Origin: an uncultured Alphaproteobacteria bacterium
GTDB lineage: Bacteria > Pseudomonadota > Alphaproteobacteria > Rhodobacterales > Rhodobacteraceae
Direction of reading: 5' to 3'
Length of the DNA: 64,000 bases
NCBI GenBank assembly: GCA_902576905.1
Contig: CACGWW010000002.1
Coordinates: forward strand, 1-64,000
Shown: piece after piece, positions 47,144 through 55,844 of the stretch
Layout of the letters: each line of letters opens with the position of its first letter
Position numbering within the stretch: the first letter of the stretch is position 1
Translations under genes and position numbers: made by a program
Notes under the pieces: generated by a model
Database searches by the model: none
What the model saw: only the letters and a program-made list of their open reading frames with translations
What the model was told of the DNA's origin: nothing

Positions 47144-48307
47144 ATGACTAAAGAAAGACCTCATCTTTTAACGCTCTCTCTCTTAGCAGGAACATATATA
47201 CTAGTCCAAGTGATAATTGTTCCCTCTCTTACTGACTTGCAAGAACTGTTTAAAACAGATTATAAAACCATCCAATATACTATTTCTGGTTACCTTTTAG
47301 GTGTTGCGTTTGTAAATTTTATAGCAGGTCCACTATCCGACCGCTTTGGAAGGCGTCCAATAATGTTGGCGTTCTTCTCCATTTTTTTTGCTTCTTCGCT
47401 GGGGTGTTATATTTCAGAAGATCTTAATAGCTTTATGTTTTTCAGACTTTGTCAATCTTCTTCTGCAGCAGGGTTGGTTCTATCTAGAGCCATTATTGGC
47501 GATTTCTCAACGAAAGATGATACTGTGAAGATGTTGGGATTATTATCAATTGCAATGGGCATTGCCCCTTCCCTGGCACCACTAACAGGTGGAATATTAA
47601 ATGACTATTTTGGTCCAAAAGGTATTTTTCTTTTTCTTACTTTCCTTAGTCTTTTGCTTCTTACATTAATAATGATTGATCTTAGAGAGACGCATTTCCA
47701 TAAAAGCAAAGATATATTTTCTCAAATAAGAACATATCCCACTTTAATCACTAGCTTAAACTTTTGGTTGCCGGCGTCTACGTTCGCTCTAAGTTTTTCT
47801 ATTTTCGGGATTTTTTTTATTGGTGGGCCATATATCGCAGTAAAAGTTTTTAACCTATCTCCAACAGTTATGGGAATATACCTAGCGTCTCCTGCTCTTG
47901 GGTATGTGCTAGGTAATATATTGGTCAGCAGAATCGCTAATTTAGTATCAACGAAAAATTTAATGGTATTTGGCAGTTTAATACTAGTTTTGGGGCCGTG
48001 TTCTTCTTTATTGCTGTCAAACTTTTTCCTCCATCCTTTAAGTTTCTATCTACCCATACTTATAATGACTTTTGGATCAGGGATTATTTGGCCTGCATCA
48101 AATGCTGAAATAGTAAAGGCGATACCACATCTGGCAGGAAGCGCCTCTGGTTTAGGTTCAGCTATAATGACACTGATGTCTTCATTTGCAGCGTTTATAA
48201 CCGGTATCTATATTGAAAAAACAAACCCAATAGATTTTGTATGCTATTTTTTAATATTAGTAGGACTTCTTTCATTTTTCTCTTCCCTGTATTCCAGATC
48301 AAGATGA
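47144..48307 (+). CDS. MFS transporter, Bcr/CflA-like drug-efflux type
   Basis: 387 aa with about 12 membrane helices. The major-facilitator motif A is GPLSDRFGRRPIM between helices 2 and 3, and the helix-4 Arg is in RLCQSSSAAGLVLSRAIIGD, as in the Bcr/CflA subfamily. Short cytoplasmic termini. Substrate unknown; homologues export antibiotics such as bicyclomycin, or metabolites. It is single-gene, with a 429-bp non-coding stretch downstream. Confidence 0.88.
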   Translation: MTKERPHLLTLSLLAGTYILVQVIIVPSLTDLQELFKTDYKTIQYTISGYLLGVAFVNFIAGPLSDRFGRRPIMLAFFSIFFASSLGCYISEDLNSFMFFRLCQSSSAAGLVLSRAIIGDFSTKDDTVKMLGLLSIAMGIAPSLAPLTGGILNDYFGPKGIFLFLTFLSLLLLTLIMIDLRETHFHKSKDIFSQIRTYPTLITSLNFWLPASTFALSFSIFGIFFIGGPYIAVKVFNLSPTVMGIYLASPALGYVLGNILVSRIANLVSTKNLMVFGSLILVLGPCSSLLLSNFFLHPLSFYLPILIMTFGSGIIWPASNAEIVKAIPHLAGSASGLGSAIMTLMSSFAAFITGIYIEKTNPIDFVCYFLILVGLLSFFSSLYSRSR

Positions 48308-48557
48308 CATTTTAAAAGCATAAATGATAAGTCCACTATCCTTTGTAATCATCAAAGTGCAAGAGACAAAGATCTAACGGAGTATCATATGGTGGAAGGA
48401 AACAAACCGGTAGGATGATTTGATCTCGCCTACTCTAGTTTGTTCCAATGTTCAGATAATACAAACAACGTTAAAAGCAAATTTTTAACCGCTTTAGTTG
48501 AATTTTTAAGAGCACTGATAGCTTTTTTCTGAAATGATAATGCTTAATTCTAAATTT

Positions 48558-48570
48558 GCCCAAGGAGAGA
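48558..48570 (-). repeat. 13-bp duplicate of the tRNA-Leu 3' end (possible att site)
   Basis: GCCCAAGGAGAGA here is identical to 48741-48753 in the 3' part of tRNA-Leu, in the same orientation and 183 bp away on its 3' side. Tyrosine-recombinase elements that integrate into tRNA genes leave exactly this arrangement. No integrase gene remains between the copies. Confidence 0.5.
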
Positions 48571-48660
48571 GTTAATTGCTCCGTACATGCACCAATGACT
48601 ACATCAAAGTAAGCAATATCAATATGTTAGGTAAAGTGTAGTTCATGTCAAGACGCACAT

Positions 48661-48682
48661 ATTTGTCTACCGTTTTGTCTAC
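48661..48682. repeat. Tandem TTTGTCTACC repeat
   Basis: Two exact 10-bp copies of TTTGTCTACC (48661-48670 and 48673-48682) separated by 2 bp. They lie between the tRNA-Leu and its partial duplicate. Short direct repeats of this kind beside att cores often are integrase arm-binding sites; that role is inferred. Confidence 0.5.
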
Positions 48683-48736
48683 CCTCATGATCTGTTCACA
48701 CAAAATGCTTACAAATCAATAGGATGTCATTTTAGA

Positions 48737-48822
48737 TGGTGCCCAAGGAGAGACTCGAACTCTCACGGTATCACTACCGGCGGATTTTGAGTCCGCTGCG
48801 TCTACCATTCCGCCACTTGGGC
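48737..48822 (-). tRNA. tRNA-Leu (anticodon CAA)
   Basis: 86-nt tRNA with encoded CCA and a long variable arm, as expected for leucine. The acceptor stem GCCCAAG pairs with CTTGGGC. The anticodon arm GCGGA-CTCAAAA-TCCGC gives anticodon CAA. The T-loop is TTCGAGT. It decodes TTG. Confidence 0.96.
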
Positions 48823-48954
48823 ACAAAGATAAAAATATACTTGCATTAACTTGCTTTCAACTTAAAAAGTTAAGAGTTCAATTTATTTAAGGAATTCATT
48901 ATTTATACCAAGCTCAAAAATCGTATAAACATAAAAAGAGCATTAAACAGCAAA

Positions 48955-49485
48955 ATGTCTCTATTGATATTATGTCTTTGGGCATTCTCGGAGGCCTTCA
49001 TTTTTCCGATACCCCCCGACCCATTTTTAATCGCTCTAGTACTAGCAAATAAAAAAAAGTTTTTTTTGTACTGTATGCTATGCACTGCTTTCTCTGTTTT
49101 AGGTGGTATAACCGGTTACTATATAGGTTTTATCTTTTGGGACGAAATAGGAGTACATATAACCGAGTACTTCGCTTTGACTGACCAAATTAACAGTTTC
49201 AAAGAACTTTATAATGAAAATGGTTCTCTAGCTGTCTTTATAGCGGGAGTATCACCCATTCCATATAAACTAGTTACGATTATATCTGGGATAAGCTCCA
49301 TGAATTTTTTTTACTTCTGTTTATTCTCACTATTTTCAAGGGGCTTACGGTTTTTTCTTATAGGATTTTTGATATATTGGTTTGGATCACGAGTTCAAAG
49401 TTTTATTGAAAATAGACTTGGCTTACTCACCTTAATAATTATAGTTGGTGCTCTGAGTATATTTCTTCTATTGAGCTTTTTATGA
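48955..49485 (+). CDS. DedA/YqaA-like membrane protein (VTT domain)
   Basis: 176 aa membrane protein. The segments FSEAFIFPIPPDPFLIALVL, GGITGYYIGF and AVFIAGVSPIPYKLVTIISG match the re-entrant and helix motifs of the DedA/VTT family, which includes phospholipid scramblases or transporters. The ATG at 48955 leaves only 11 residues before the first conserved block. The frame is open upstream to about 48889, where AAGGA precedes ATT codons, so a longer form with a non-standard ATT start is possible. It overlaps dsbB by ATGA. Confidence 0.78.
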   Translation: MSLLILCLWAFSEAFIFPIPPDPFLIALVLANKKKFFLYCMLCTAFSVLGGITGYYIGFIFWDEIGVHITEYFALTDQINSFKELYNENGSLAVFIAGVSPIPYKLVTIISGISSMNFFYFCLFSLFSRGLRFFLIGFLIYWFGSRVQSFIENRLGLLTLIIIVGALSIFLLLSFL

Positions 49486-49991
49486 TAAAACCCTACATAA
49501 ATCATATCTCTCTTGGGACAATATCTATGAGTATGATATTGTTTGCTTTGATATCAGAGTATGTGTTTGGATTTACGCCTTGCTCTTTGTGTTTGGTACA
49601 GCGATACCCACACATGCTAGTAGCTATAACCTCGATTTGGCTAGTTTTTTTTAGGACACACGATCTGTTTATGTATCCATTGAACACATTGATTATGGCG
49701 TTTAGCATTATCTTGGCGTCTTATCACGTCAGTGTAGAACAAGGTATATTTCAAGGCCCCCAATCTTGTTCATCTTCTAATCTCTCTTCCGTGAGTGAAA
49801 AAAGTGTTGAAGCATTATTGATAGATATCTTAAATACATCGGTCGTTAGATGTAACGAAGTAACATGGTCTTTCATGAGATTATCAATGGCAAGCTGGAA
49901 TCTTATTATGTCCGTAGCCCTTTTTATAGGCTGGACGGTCTCATCTCTTCATTTTTTTAATTTTTTTCAATCAAAATCTTTTTCAAAATAA
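49482..49991 (+). CDS. dsbB: Disulfide bond formation protein B (DsbB family)
   Basis: 169 aa inner-membrane quinone oxidoreductase that reoxidises DsbA. Four helices. The first cysteine pair Cys34/Cys37 is in FTPCSLCLVQRYPH, and the second pair Cys96 and Cys124 lies in the second periplasmic loop (GPQSCSSSN, VVRCNEVTW). Translationally coupled to the DedA-like gene. The last 25 bp overlap the 3' end of the convergent HNH gene. No dsbA is in the window. Confidence 0.87.
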   Translation: MIKPYINHISLGTISMSMILFALISEYVFGFTPCSLCLVQRYPHMLVAITSIWLVFFRTHDLFMYPLNTLIMAFSIILASYHVSVEQGIFQGPQSCSSSNLSSVSEKSVEALLIDILNTSVVRCNEVTWSFMRLSMASWNLIMSVALFIGWTVSSLHFFNFFQSKSFSK

Positions 49992-50551
49992 AGAAAGTTA
50001 ATCCACGATTTGTGCATATCACTAGGAGGAAATTTCTTTCCCTTATTTAATAAAACTTCTGGAGATGGTTTGGTTGGTACTTTCTTCAACTTAAATCCTG
50101 CTTGAGATGTTGTTTTCGCTGCTTTTTTCAAGTTGCAAGATTGACAAGCGGCAACAACATTGTCCCAACGCGTTTTACCTCCTCGTGACTTTGGCACAAC
50201 GTGATCAAAAGTAAGATCTTTTCCCTTATAGCCACAATATTGACAGGTAAATTCATCTCGCAAAAATAAGGTGGCTCTAGTAAAGGGCACAGTTTTTGTA
50301 GGCACCACATAATTCTTAAGTACTATTACTGATGGAAGAGGGAGTGTTAATTTCTCTGATCGAACCACTTCTTCATACTCAGCTGCGACATTTACTCTTT
50401 TCAAGTATACTGCTTTAATAGCCTCTTGCCAGGGCCACAGAGAAAGTGGAAAGTAGGACAGTGGTCTATAGTCAGCATTTAGAATTAATGCAGGTCGCTG
50501 TTTCGATTTTTCAAATATAGCAGGCTTTACATTAGCTTGGCTATCCAGCAT
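49967..50551 (-). CDS. HNH endonuclease-domain protein
   Basis: 194 aa. The HNH zinc finger runs from CQYCGYKGKDLTFDHVVPKS through RGGKTRWDNVVAACQSCN, with two CxxC pairs and the DH/N/H catalytic residues. The N-terminal ALILNADYRPLSYFPLSLWP is typical of a chromosomal HNH family common in alphaproteobacteria and cyanobacteria, with unknown function. It is not flanked by phage or restriction genes. Convergent and overlapping with dsbB. Confidence 0.88.
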   Translation of the reverse strand: MLDSQANVKPAIFEKSKQRPALILNADYRPLSYFPLSLWPWQEAIKAVYLKRVNVAAEYEEVVRSEKLTLPLPSVIVLKNYVVPTKTVPFTRATLFLRDEFTCQYCGYKGKDLTFDHVVPKSRGGKTRWDNVVAACQSCNLKKAAKTTSQAGFKLKKVPTKPSPEVLLNKGKKFPPSDMHKSWINFLYFEKDFD

Positions 50552-50630
50552 AGACTTCTTTTCTCCCAGATTGACAAATGCGACGTTAGATACATTTCAT
50601 TACTATTAGATAGTGTTTGTTACAAAAAAA

Positions 50631-51293
50631 CTAGCTAAAAAATTTTTTTATAAATTCCAGAGCTTTCGATAATCCATCCGGAGCAATCCCATGTCCAATA
50701 TTCTTACTAACATGCGTAGAGAATGTGACATTTAATTTATTCAAAACTTTTTCAGCATCATACATTGAAGAAATTGGTACGACATCGTCCGCATCTCCAT
50801 GAATTAATACTACAGGGGGATAACTATCTTTATCGCTTTCTTCCAAGGACTCTGGCATTAGAAGCCTCCCTGAAATGCCAACAACACCTCCAAGGTTGTT
50901 TAACTGTCTCAAGCCAATGTTTAAAGAAATCATACACCCTTGACTAAATCCAAGTAAAACAAAATCGGAGGTATCTAAACCAAATCGTTTTTTGTAACCG
51001 TCTATTAATTTTATTATTAATTTTTCTGAAGTTGCTAGTGCTTGCATCATATTAGGAATGGTTGATCCATCTATTTCAGGTATCGGAAACCACTCATATC
51101 CAAAAGGGGATGCACCACACTTTCTGGGAGCATCTGGCGAAGCGAAAAAGCAATCTGGCAGTTGCTCTGATAAAGGATCACTTAATGAGAAAAGATCGGC
51201 TCCATCAGCTCCATATCCATGCAGGAAGATAACAACTTTTTTCACCAATCCTGAAGTAGGCATCTTCTCTTTTACGTTCAATTCATTTACCAT
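50631..51293 (-). CDS. Alpha/beta-hydrolase, phospholipase/carboxylesterase family
   Basis: 220 aa, similar to bacterial carboxylesterase II / YpfH-type esterases. The oxyanion region is FLHGYGADGADLFSL, the nucleophile serine is in LLGFSQGCMIS, the acid is in IHGDADDVVP and the histidine is in NIGHGIAPDG. Cytoplasmic, no signal. Its start overlaps the preceding glycosylase gene by 7 bp. Substrate unknown; homologues cleave short-chain esters or acyl groups from proteins. Confidence 0.9.
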   Translation of the reverse strand: MVNELNVKEKMPTSGLVKKVVIFLHGYGADGADLFSLSDPLSEQLPDCFFASPDAPRKCGASPFGYEWFPIPEIDGSTIPNMMQALATSEKLIIKLIDGYKKRFGLDTSDFVLLGFSQGCMISLNIGLRQLNNLGGVVGISGRLLMPESLEESDKDSYPPVVLIHGDADDVVPISSMYDAEKVLNKLNVTFSTHVSKNIGHGIAPDGLSKALEFIKKFFS

Positions 51294-51904
51294 AATGTAG
51301 ACTCCCTAGACTTAAAATTTCTATAAAAATGCCACAAAATTATTGCACATACTGATCTATAAGGCACCCAGCTTTCCGCTATTTTTCTCATCTCTTTTTC
51401 TAAAGGCCTATTTTCCAAGTTCAGTAAAATTTTTGTAGCCTCTTGCAAAGCGAGATCACCTGCCGGAAAAATGTCTAATCTTCTTAAGCTGAAAATACAG
51501 TATATTTCCGCTGTCCATATTCCTATTCCTTTAATATTGGTCAAAATCCTTATCACTTCCTCACTTTGCATTGTCTCCATTTGATCATAATCTAGTCCAC
51601 TTTCGATAAGGCTTTTTAGATAAGAAATTTTTTGCCTTGAAAAACCAAGATCCCTTAATTGATCATCCGCTTGATTATTTAAAATTTCTTCGTCTTTGAT
51701 ATATGCATCTACAAAACGACCCCATATCGCCGCGGCTGAGGCTATAGAAAGTTGTTGCCCTACAATAGTTTTTTTTAGTGCTAGAAGTCCTTTTTCTCTC
51801 GGGTCAAAAGAGGGAAGTCCAAAGTTCTTCTCAACCAGCCCAAATCTCTTTTCAAGCTTATACACACTTGGCGCTATATCCTTTATAAATGTAGTACTTA
51901 ACAT
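51287..51904 (-). CDS. DNA-3-methyladenine glycosylase II (AlkA-like)
   Basis: 205 aa HhH-GPD base-excision repair glycosylase. The helix-hairpin-helix is LTNIKGIGIWTAEIY, and the catalytic aspartate lies in DIFPAGDLALQEA. The upstream GLLALKKTIVGQQLSIASA is also conserved. It lacks the N-terminal domain of E. coli AlkA, as do many alphaproteobacterial enzymes. It sits 7 bp after the squalene/phytoene-synthase-like gene. Confidence 0.9.
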   Translation of the reverse strand: MLSTTFIKDIAPSVYKLEKRFGLVEKNFGLPSFDPREKGLLALKKTIVGQQLSIASAAAIWGRFVDAYIKDEEILNNQADDQLRDLGFSRQKISYLKSLIESGLDYDQMETMQSEEVIRILTNIKGIGIWTAEIYCIFSLRRLDIFPAGDLALQEATKILLNLENRPLEKEMRKIAESWVPYRSVCAIILWHFYRNFKSRESTLW

Positions 51905-51911
51905 TGGCTAA

Positions 51912-52742
51912 TTATGTGATAAGTTCATCTATCTTTCCAATAAATTTAGCTCTTAAACTTAACTTATGGTTTTTTCTAAAAATTAATTGGGGACTGTTTC
52001 TAATTTCTTTTAAAATTGGCAACAAGTTATTAACAGCGTAAAGGACTGATAGAGATTTTTTTTTTAGTCCAATACTTTTAAGTTCCATTTTTCCTGTCTG
52101 AAACAAATCAAATGTTAAGTCAATGTCAGAACGTATTCTTTCTGTAATACTATCGTTAATCCTATATTCAAAATAAGTTGTATAATCTATTTGATTGGGC
52201 AAAAAAAGTGAGTAACATTTGTTTTGGCTCAAAGATCCTGTTGCTAAAATAAACCTTGCTAAACCAAGGGACAACCCGAAATATTCTGATAGTTTTTTTC
52301 TAAGGGAATTATCCTTGAACTCACTTAAACAACTTAAAGCCATAAACAAAAGGTTCTGCGAAGTATCTCGAATATATTTGATTTGCTGTTCGTAACTTTC
52401 AAAGGGCTTTTTTGAACAGTCAAATTCACGTGCTTTAATGAGTCTAAGCAGACTGTTCTTGTGCAGCTTTTCCTCTGCAATAAGTTTAGAAAGAATAGGT
52501 AAATACTTAATTTCTCTAATTGAATTTTCTTTTTTCATATTAGTTACATAATCTTCCCACCAACGTAATTTTAGATACCCAAGCTCGGGCTCGCTCACGT
52601 TCCAAGCTATATTGGCCAGTTCGAGATTAAATGAATATATTGCTGCTATTTCTTTTCGTCTTTTAGAATTTAAATGTCTAAGAGAATCAAACCTTTCGCG
52701 GTCAAATTTTTTAAGATTGCTCAACCATCGGGTGTCAATCAA
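51912..52742 (-). CDS. Squalene/phytoene synthase-family protein
   Basis: 276 aa, related to isoprenoid synthases. AAIYSFNLELANIAWN and LGYLKLRWWEDYV match the first conserved region of the family, but the second Asp-rich motif is not obvious. It resembles the NDUFAF6-like subgroup found alone in alphaproteobacteria, implicated in complex I assembly in mitochondria, more than a carotenoid enzyme. No other carotenoid or hopanoid genes are nearby. It overlaps cimA by 4 bp. Confidence 0.7.
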   Translation of the reverse strand: MIDTRWLSNLKKFDRERFDSLRHLNSKRRKEIAAIYSFNLELANIAWNVSEPELGYLKLRWWEDYVTNMKKENSIREIKYLPILSKLIAEEKLHKNSLLRLIKAREFDCSKKPFESYEQQIKYIRDTSQNLLFMALSCLSEFKDNSLRKKLSEYFGLSLGLARFILATGSLSQNKCYSLFLPNQIDYTTYFEYRINDSITERIRSDIDLTFDLFQTGKMELKSIGLKKKSLSVLYAVNNLLPILKEIRNSPQLIFRKNHKLSLRAKFIGKIDELIT

Positions 52743-54367
52743 TTTGGAATTGCTCCTTCCTTGATCAACTTCCAGTTAATTGAGTCTAGAAGAGCCTGAA
52801 AGCTAGCATCAAGAATATTTGCAGAAACACCAACTGTAGACCATCTTAGACCTTTTTCATCTTCACTATCAATTAGTACCCTGGTGACAGCCGAGGTTCC
52901 CCCAGAGGTAATCCTTACTTTAAAGTCTATCAGCCTTACACCATTAATTATATCTTGATACTGACCTAAGTCCTTGGATATAGCTTTGGACAAAGCATTA
53001 ACCGGTCCCAAGTCATTCAATTCTTCATCCATACTTTCTGATACGGAAAGGGTTTCTTTGTCACCAATTTTTAGAACAACTACTGCTTCAGATAATGTTT
53101 TTGTATTCCCTATAGTGTCTTTTCTACGCTCAGTAGTAACTCGATATCTTTTTACTTCAAAAAAAACTGGCATTTGACCTAAAATTTTTCTGGCAAAAAT
53201 TTCAAAAGATGCGTTTGCCGAATCAAAAGAATATCCCTCGCTTTCTTTATCTTTAATTTCTTTTAGCATCATAGTAAGCTTTCCATTCTCATCATCTGCG
53301 TTAATACCCGCTTGCCTAAGTTTCTCCTTCAAATTTGATAAACCTGCCTGATTAGATACAGGAATTATTCTCTCGTTTCCAACCAACTCTGGATCTATAT
53401 GTTCATAAGTTTCAGTATTCTTTAAGATCGCATTGGCATGCAAACCTGCTTTATGAGCAAATGCTGAGCTACCTACATAAGGAGCAAACCTATTCGGCAC
53501 TCTGTTAAGTACATCGTCCATAATTCTTGATACTCTGGTTAATTCTTTTAGGCTATCAGTTGTCACTCCCGTAACGAATTTTTCAGAGAACTGAGGTTTT
53601 AATAAAAGAGTAGGAAGTAGAGAAATTAGGTTTGCATTGCCGCATCTTTCACCAAGTCCATTGAGAGTACCCTGTATTTGTCTAACACCCGCTTGCACAG
53701 CTGCTAGTGAATTTGCAACGGCATTCTCCGTATCATTATGCGCATGAATACCAAGTTTTTTAAGATCAACGCCCTCTTCACCCAAACTCTCAATTGTCTC
53801 TCTAACTTGGTCAGGCATACAGCCACCGTTAGTATCACACAATACTACCCAATCGGCCCCAGAGGCCATCGCCTCTTTCACTATCGAAATCGCATATTTT
53901 TTGTTAGCAGCAAAACCATCAAAAAAATGTTCTGCATCAAAATGGACCTCTTTACCTAAAGATTTTAAATATTTTATTGAAGATGAAATTAGCTCTACAT
54001 TTTCATCTAGTGATATTCCCAATGCTTTTTTCACATGGAAGTCATGGCTCTTCCCTACAAGACATACCACACGTGTTCCAGCAGAAACTACTTGAGCCAA
54101 GGTTTCATCATTCTCTACGGACCTTCCAAATCTTTTAGTCATTCCAAACGCTACTAATTTGGTTTTAGCAAATTCTTTTTTTGTATCAAAAAATTCACTA
54201 TCTACAGGATTAGCACCAGGCCAACCGCCCTCAATGTAATCAATACCAATATTTTCTAATAATTGACTTATCCTGAGTTTATCATCGAGAGAGAAGGTAA
54301 CACCTTGGGTCTGTTGCCCATCCCTAAGTGTCGTATCATAAATATAAAGCCGCTCTTTTGTGGTCAT
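52739..54367 (-). CDS. cimA: (R)-citramalate synthase
   Basis: 542 aa enzyme condensing acetyl-CoA and pyruvate to citramalate, a threonine-independent route to 2-oxobutyrate and isoleucine. The catalytic TIM barrel starts YIYDTTLRDGQQTQGVTFS; the metal-binding HAHNDTENAVANS and GTLNGLGERCGNANL are typical. The C-terminal LeuA dimer domain (from about residue 400) is present. The GGWPGANP motif distinguishes CimA from isopropylmalate synthase. It overlaps cysS by 4 bp. Confidence 0.95.
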   Translation of the reverse strand: MTTKERLYIYDTTLRDGQQTQGVTFSLDDKLRISQLLENIGIDYIEGGWPGANPVDSEFFDTKKEFAKTKLVAFGMTKRFGRSVENDETLAQVVSAGTRVVCLVGKSHDFHVKKALGISLDENVELISSSIKYLKSLGKEVHFDAEHFFDGFAANKKYAISIVKEAMASGADWVVLCDTNGGCMPDQVRETIESLGEEGVDLKKLGIHAHNDTENAVANSLAAVQAGVRQIQGTLNGLGERCGNANLISLLPTLLLKPQFSEKFVTGVTTDSLKELTRVSRIMDDVLNRVPNRFAPYVGSSAFAHKAGLHANAILKNTETYEHIDPELVGNERIIPVSNQAGLSNLKEKLRQAGINADDENGKLTMMLKEIKDKESEGYSFDSANASFEIFARKILGQMPVFFEVKRYRVTTERRKDTIGNTKTLSEAVVVLKIGDKETLSVSESMDEELNDLGPVNALSKAISKDLGQYQDIINGVRLIDFKVRITSGGTSAVTRVLIDSEDEKGLRWSTVGVSANILDASFQALLDSINWKLIKEGAIPN

Positions 54368-55731
54368 AATTTTTTAAGCTTTTTTATTTCAAGTTTTTGA
54401 CCGGATTCCCAAGTAGTTTCCTGACCGCTATCTTTTATTATAATACCAGCTCTCAGCAAGTCTTCTCTTATTTCATCTGCCAACGAAAAGTTTTTTGCCA
54501 GCCTCGCATTGTTTCTCTTTTCAACCAACTTATCAATCTTTTCAGATATGTCTGGTGGTATTGAGATACCATCCTTTATATCTTTCGAAGAAAATCCAAA
54601 AAACCGACAAGCATTGCTTAAATCATCAAACTTTTCGTTATTAAATAGCTGATGCATTTCATAGATAGATTGCGGGGTATTGAGATCATCAAGTAAAGCG
54701 TTAAGAATTTGCATTGGAAGTACTGTTTGATTCTTAGGCTCAAATTTATTATTCCACTTTATTAGAGTCTTTTCAGCTTCTACGAGCCTTTCAAATTTCC
54801 AATCCAGAGGCTGTCGATAATGAGTAGCAAGCATATTAAATCTTATCGCAGGTCCAGAAAAATCTCTTTTGATTAGATCATATACAGTTAAAAAATTGTT
54901 AAGTGATTTGGACATCTTTTCACCCTCGATCTTAAGAAACCCATTATGAAGCCAAAAATTAGCGAATTTCTTCATATTATTTGAGCATGTACTTTGGGCA
55001 ATTTCATTCTCATGATGAGGGAAAATCAAATCGATGCCGCCTCCATGAATATCAAATTGATCTCCTAATATATCCTTGGCCATTGCCGAACATTCAATAT
55101 GCCATCCCGGGCGTCCTCTTCCCCAAGGGCTTTCCCAACCCGGCTCTTCAAGATTAGACGGTTTCCACAAAACAAAATCCAATGGATTTTTCTTAGCATT
55201 TTCATTTTCTATTCTAACCCCTTCTTTAAGTTCACTTAAATTTTTGTTCGAAAGCCGTCCATAATCTGAAAACGTTGCTACCTCGAAAAATACATGGCCA
55301 TCTTCAGTAGGGTAGGCAAAAGACAAAGAAATAAGTTTAGAAATCATGTCTATCATCTCAGAGACATACTCTGTAGCTCGAGGTTCATGATTGGGTCTAA
55401 GCGCTCCCAAAAAGTCCATGTCTTTGTGAAACAGCTCTATCGTTGCTTCCGTTACTTTCTCAATGTTGACGCCTCTTTTTATAGCCTTAGCATTTATTTT
55501 GTCGTCAATGTCAGTAATATTTCTAACATAAGTAACATTATGCTCTTTGTACAGATATCGAAGAAGTCGGAACAATATGTCGAATACTAAAACTGGTCGA
55601 GCATTACCTATATGAGCTCGGTCATAAACTGTAGGACCACACACATACATTCGAACATTTTTCTTATCTAGGGGCTTGAAAGCTTCTTTTGTCCTTGAAT
55701 AGGAATTATATAAAAAAAGAGGTGTTTTCAT
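54364..55731 (-). CDS. cysS: Cysteine--tRNA ligase
   Basis: 455 aa class I aminoacyl-tRNA synthetase. The CP motif YVCGPTVYDRAHIGNARP includes the first zinc cysteine and the HIGH-like HIGN. GWHIECSAM and HHENEIAQS carry further zinc ligands. GEKMSKSLNN is the KMSKS loop. The anticodon-binding C-terminus is complete. First gene of a cysS-cimA-phytoene-synthase-like-alkA-esterase series; divergent from mlaA. Confidence 0.96.
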   Translation of the reverse strand: MKTPLFLYNSYSRTKEAFKPLDKKNVRMYVCGPTVYDRAHIGNARPVLVFDILFRLLRYLYKEHNVTYVRNITDIDDKINAKAIKRGVNIEKVTEATIELFHKDMDFLGALRPNHEPRATEYVSEMIDMISKLISLSFAYPTEDGHVFFEVATFSDYGRLSNKNLSELKEGVRIENENAKKNPLDFVLWKPSNLEEPGWESPWGRGRPGWHIECSAMAKDILGDQFDIHGGGIDLIFPHHENEIAQSTCSNNMKKFANFWLHNGFLKIEGEKMSKSLNNFLTVYDLIKRDFSGPAIRFNMLATHYRQPLDWKFERLVEAEKTLIKWNNKFEPKNQTVLPMQILNALLDDLNTPQSIYEMHQLFNNEKFDDLSNACRFFGFSSKDIKDGISIPPDISEKIDKLVEKRNNARLAKNFSLADEIREDLLRAGIIIKDSGQETTWESGQKLEIKKLKKL

Positions 55732-55844
55732 ATTTACTTCGATAATATAAAAAAAACTTATAGAGTATTCATAACTTATGATTCTGCGTAGTAAAGCTAT
55801 TTTCTTTTTTGATCGGTATTGAAAAGTATGTTGGACAAAAAATC

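Larger units (their letters stand above)
48308..48736. other. Non-coding region with integration-scar signals next to tRNA-Leu
   Basis: 429 bp with no supportable gene on either strand. It holds a 13-bp copy of the tRNA-Leu 3' end (48558-48570) and a tandem 10-bp repeat (48661-48682), described separately. No hairpin terminator for the MFS gene is evident. Confidence 0.55.

Noticed and set aside
49967-50551. HNH protein as part of a defence or restriction system
   Set aside because: The family is a chromosomal HNH type and the neighbours are housekeeping genes, with no methyltransferase or other defence component.
51912-52742. Carotenoid or hopanoid pathway gene
   Set aside because: No partner genes are nearby and the second Asp-rich motif is not evident; the NDUFAF6-like subgroup is a better fit.
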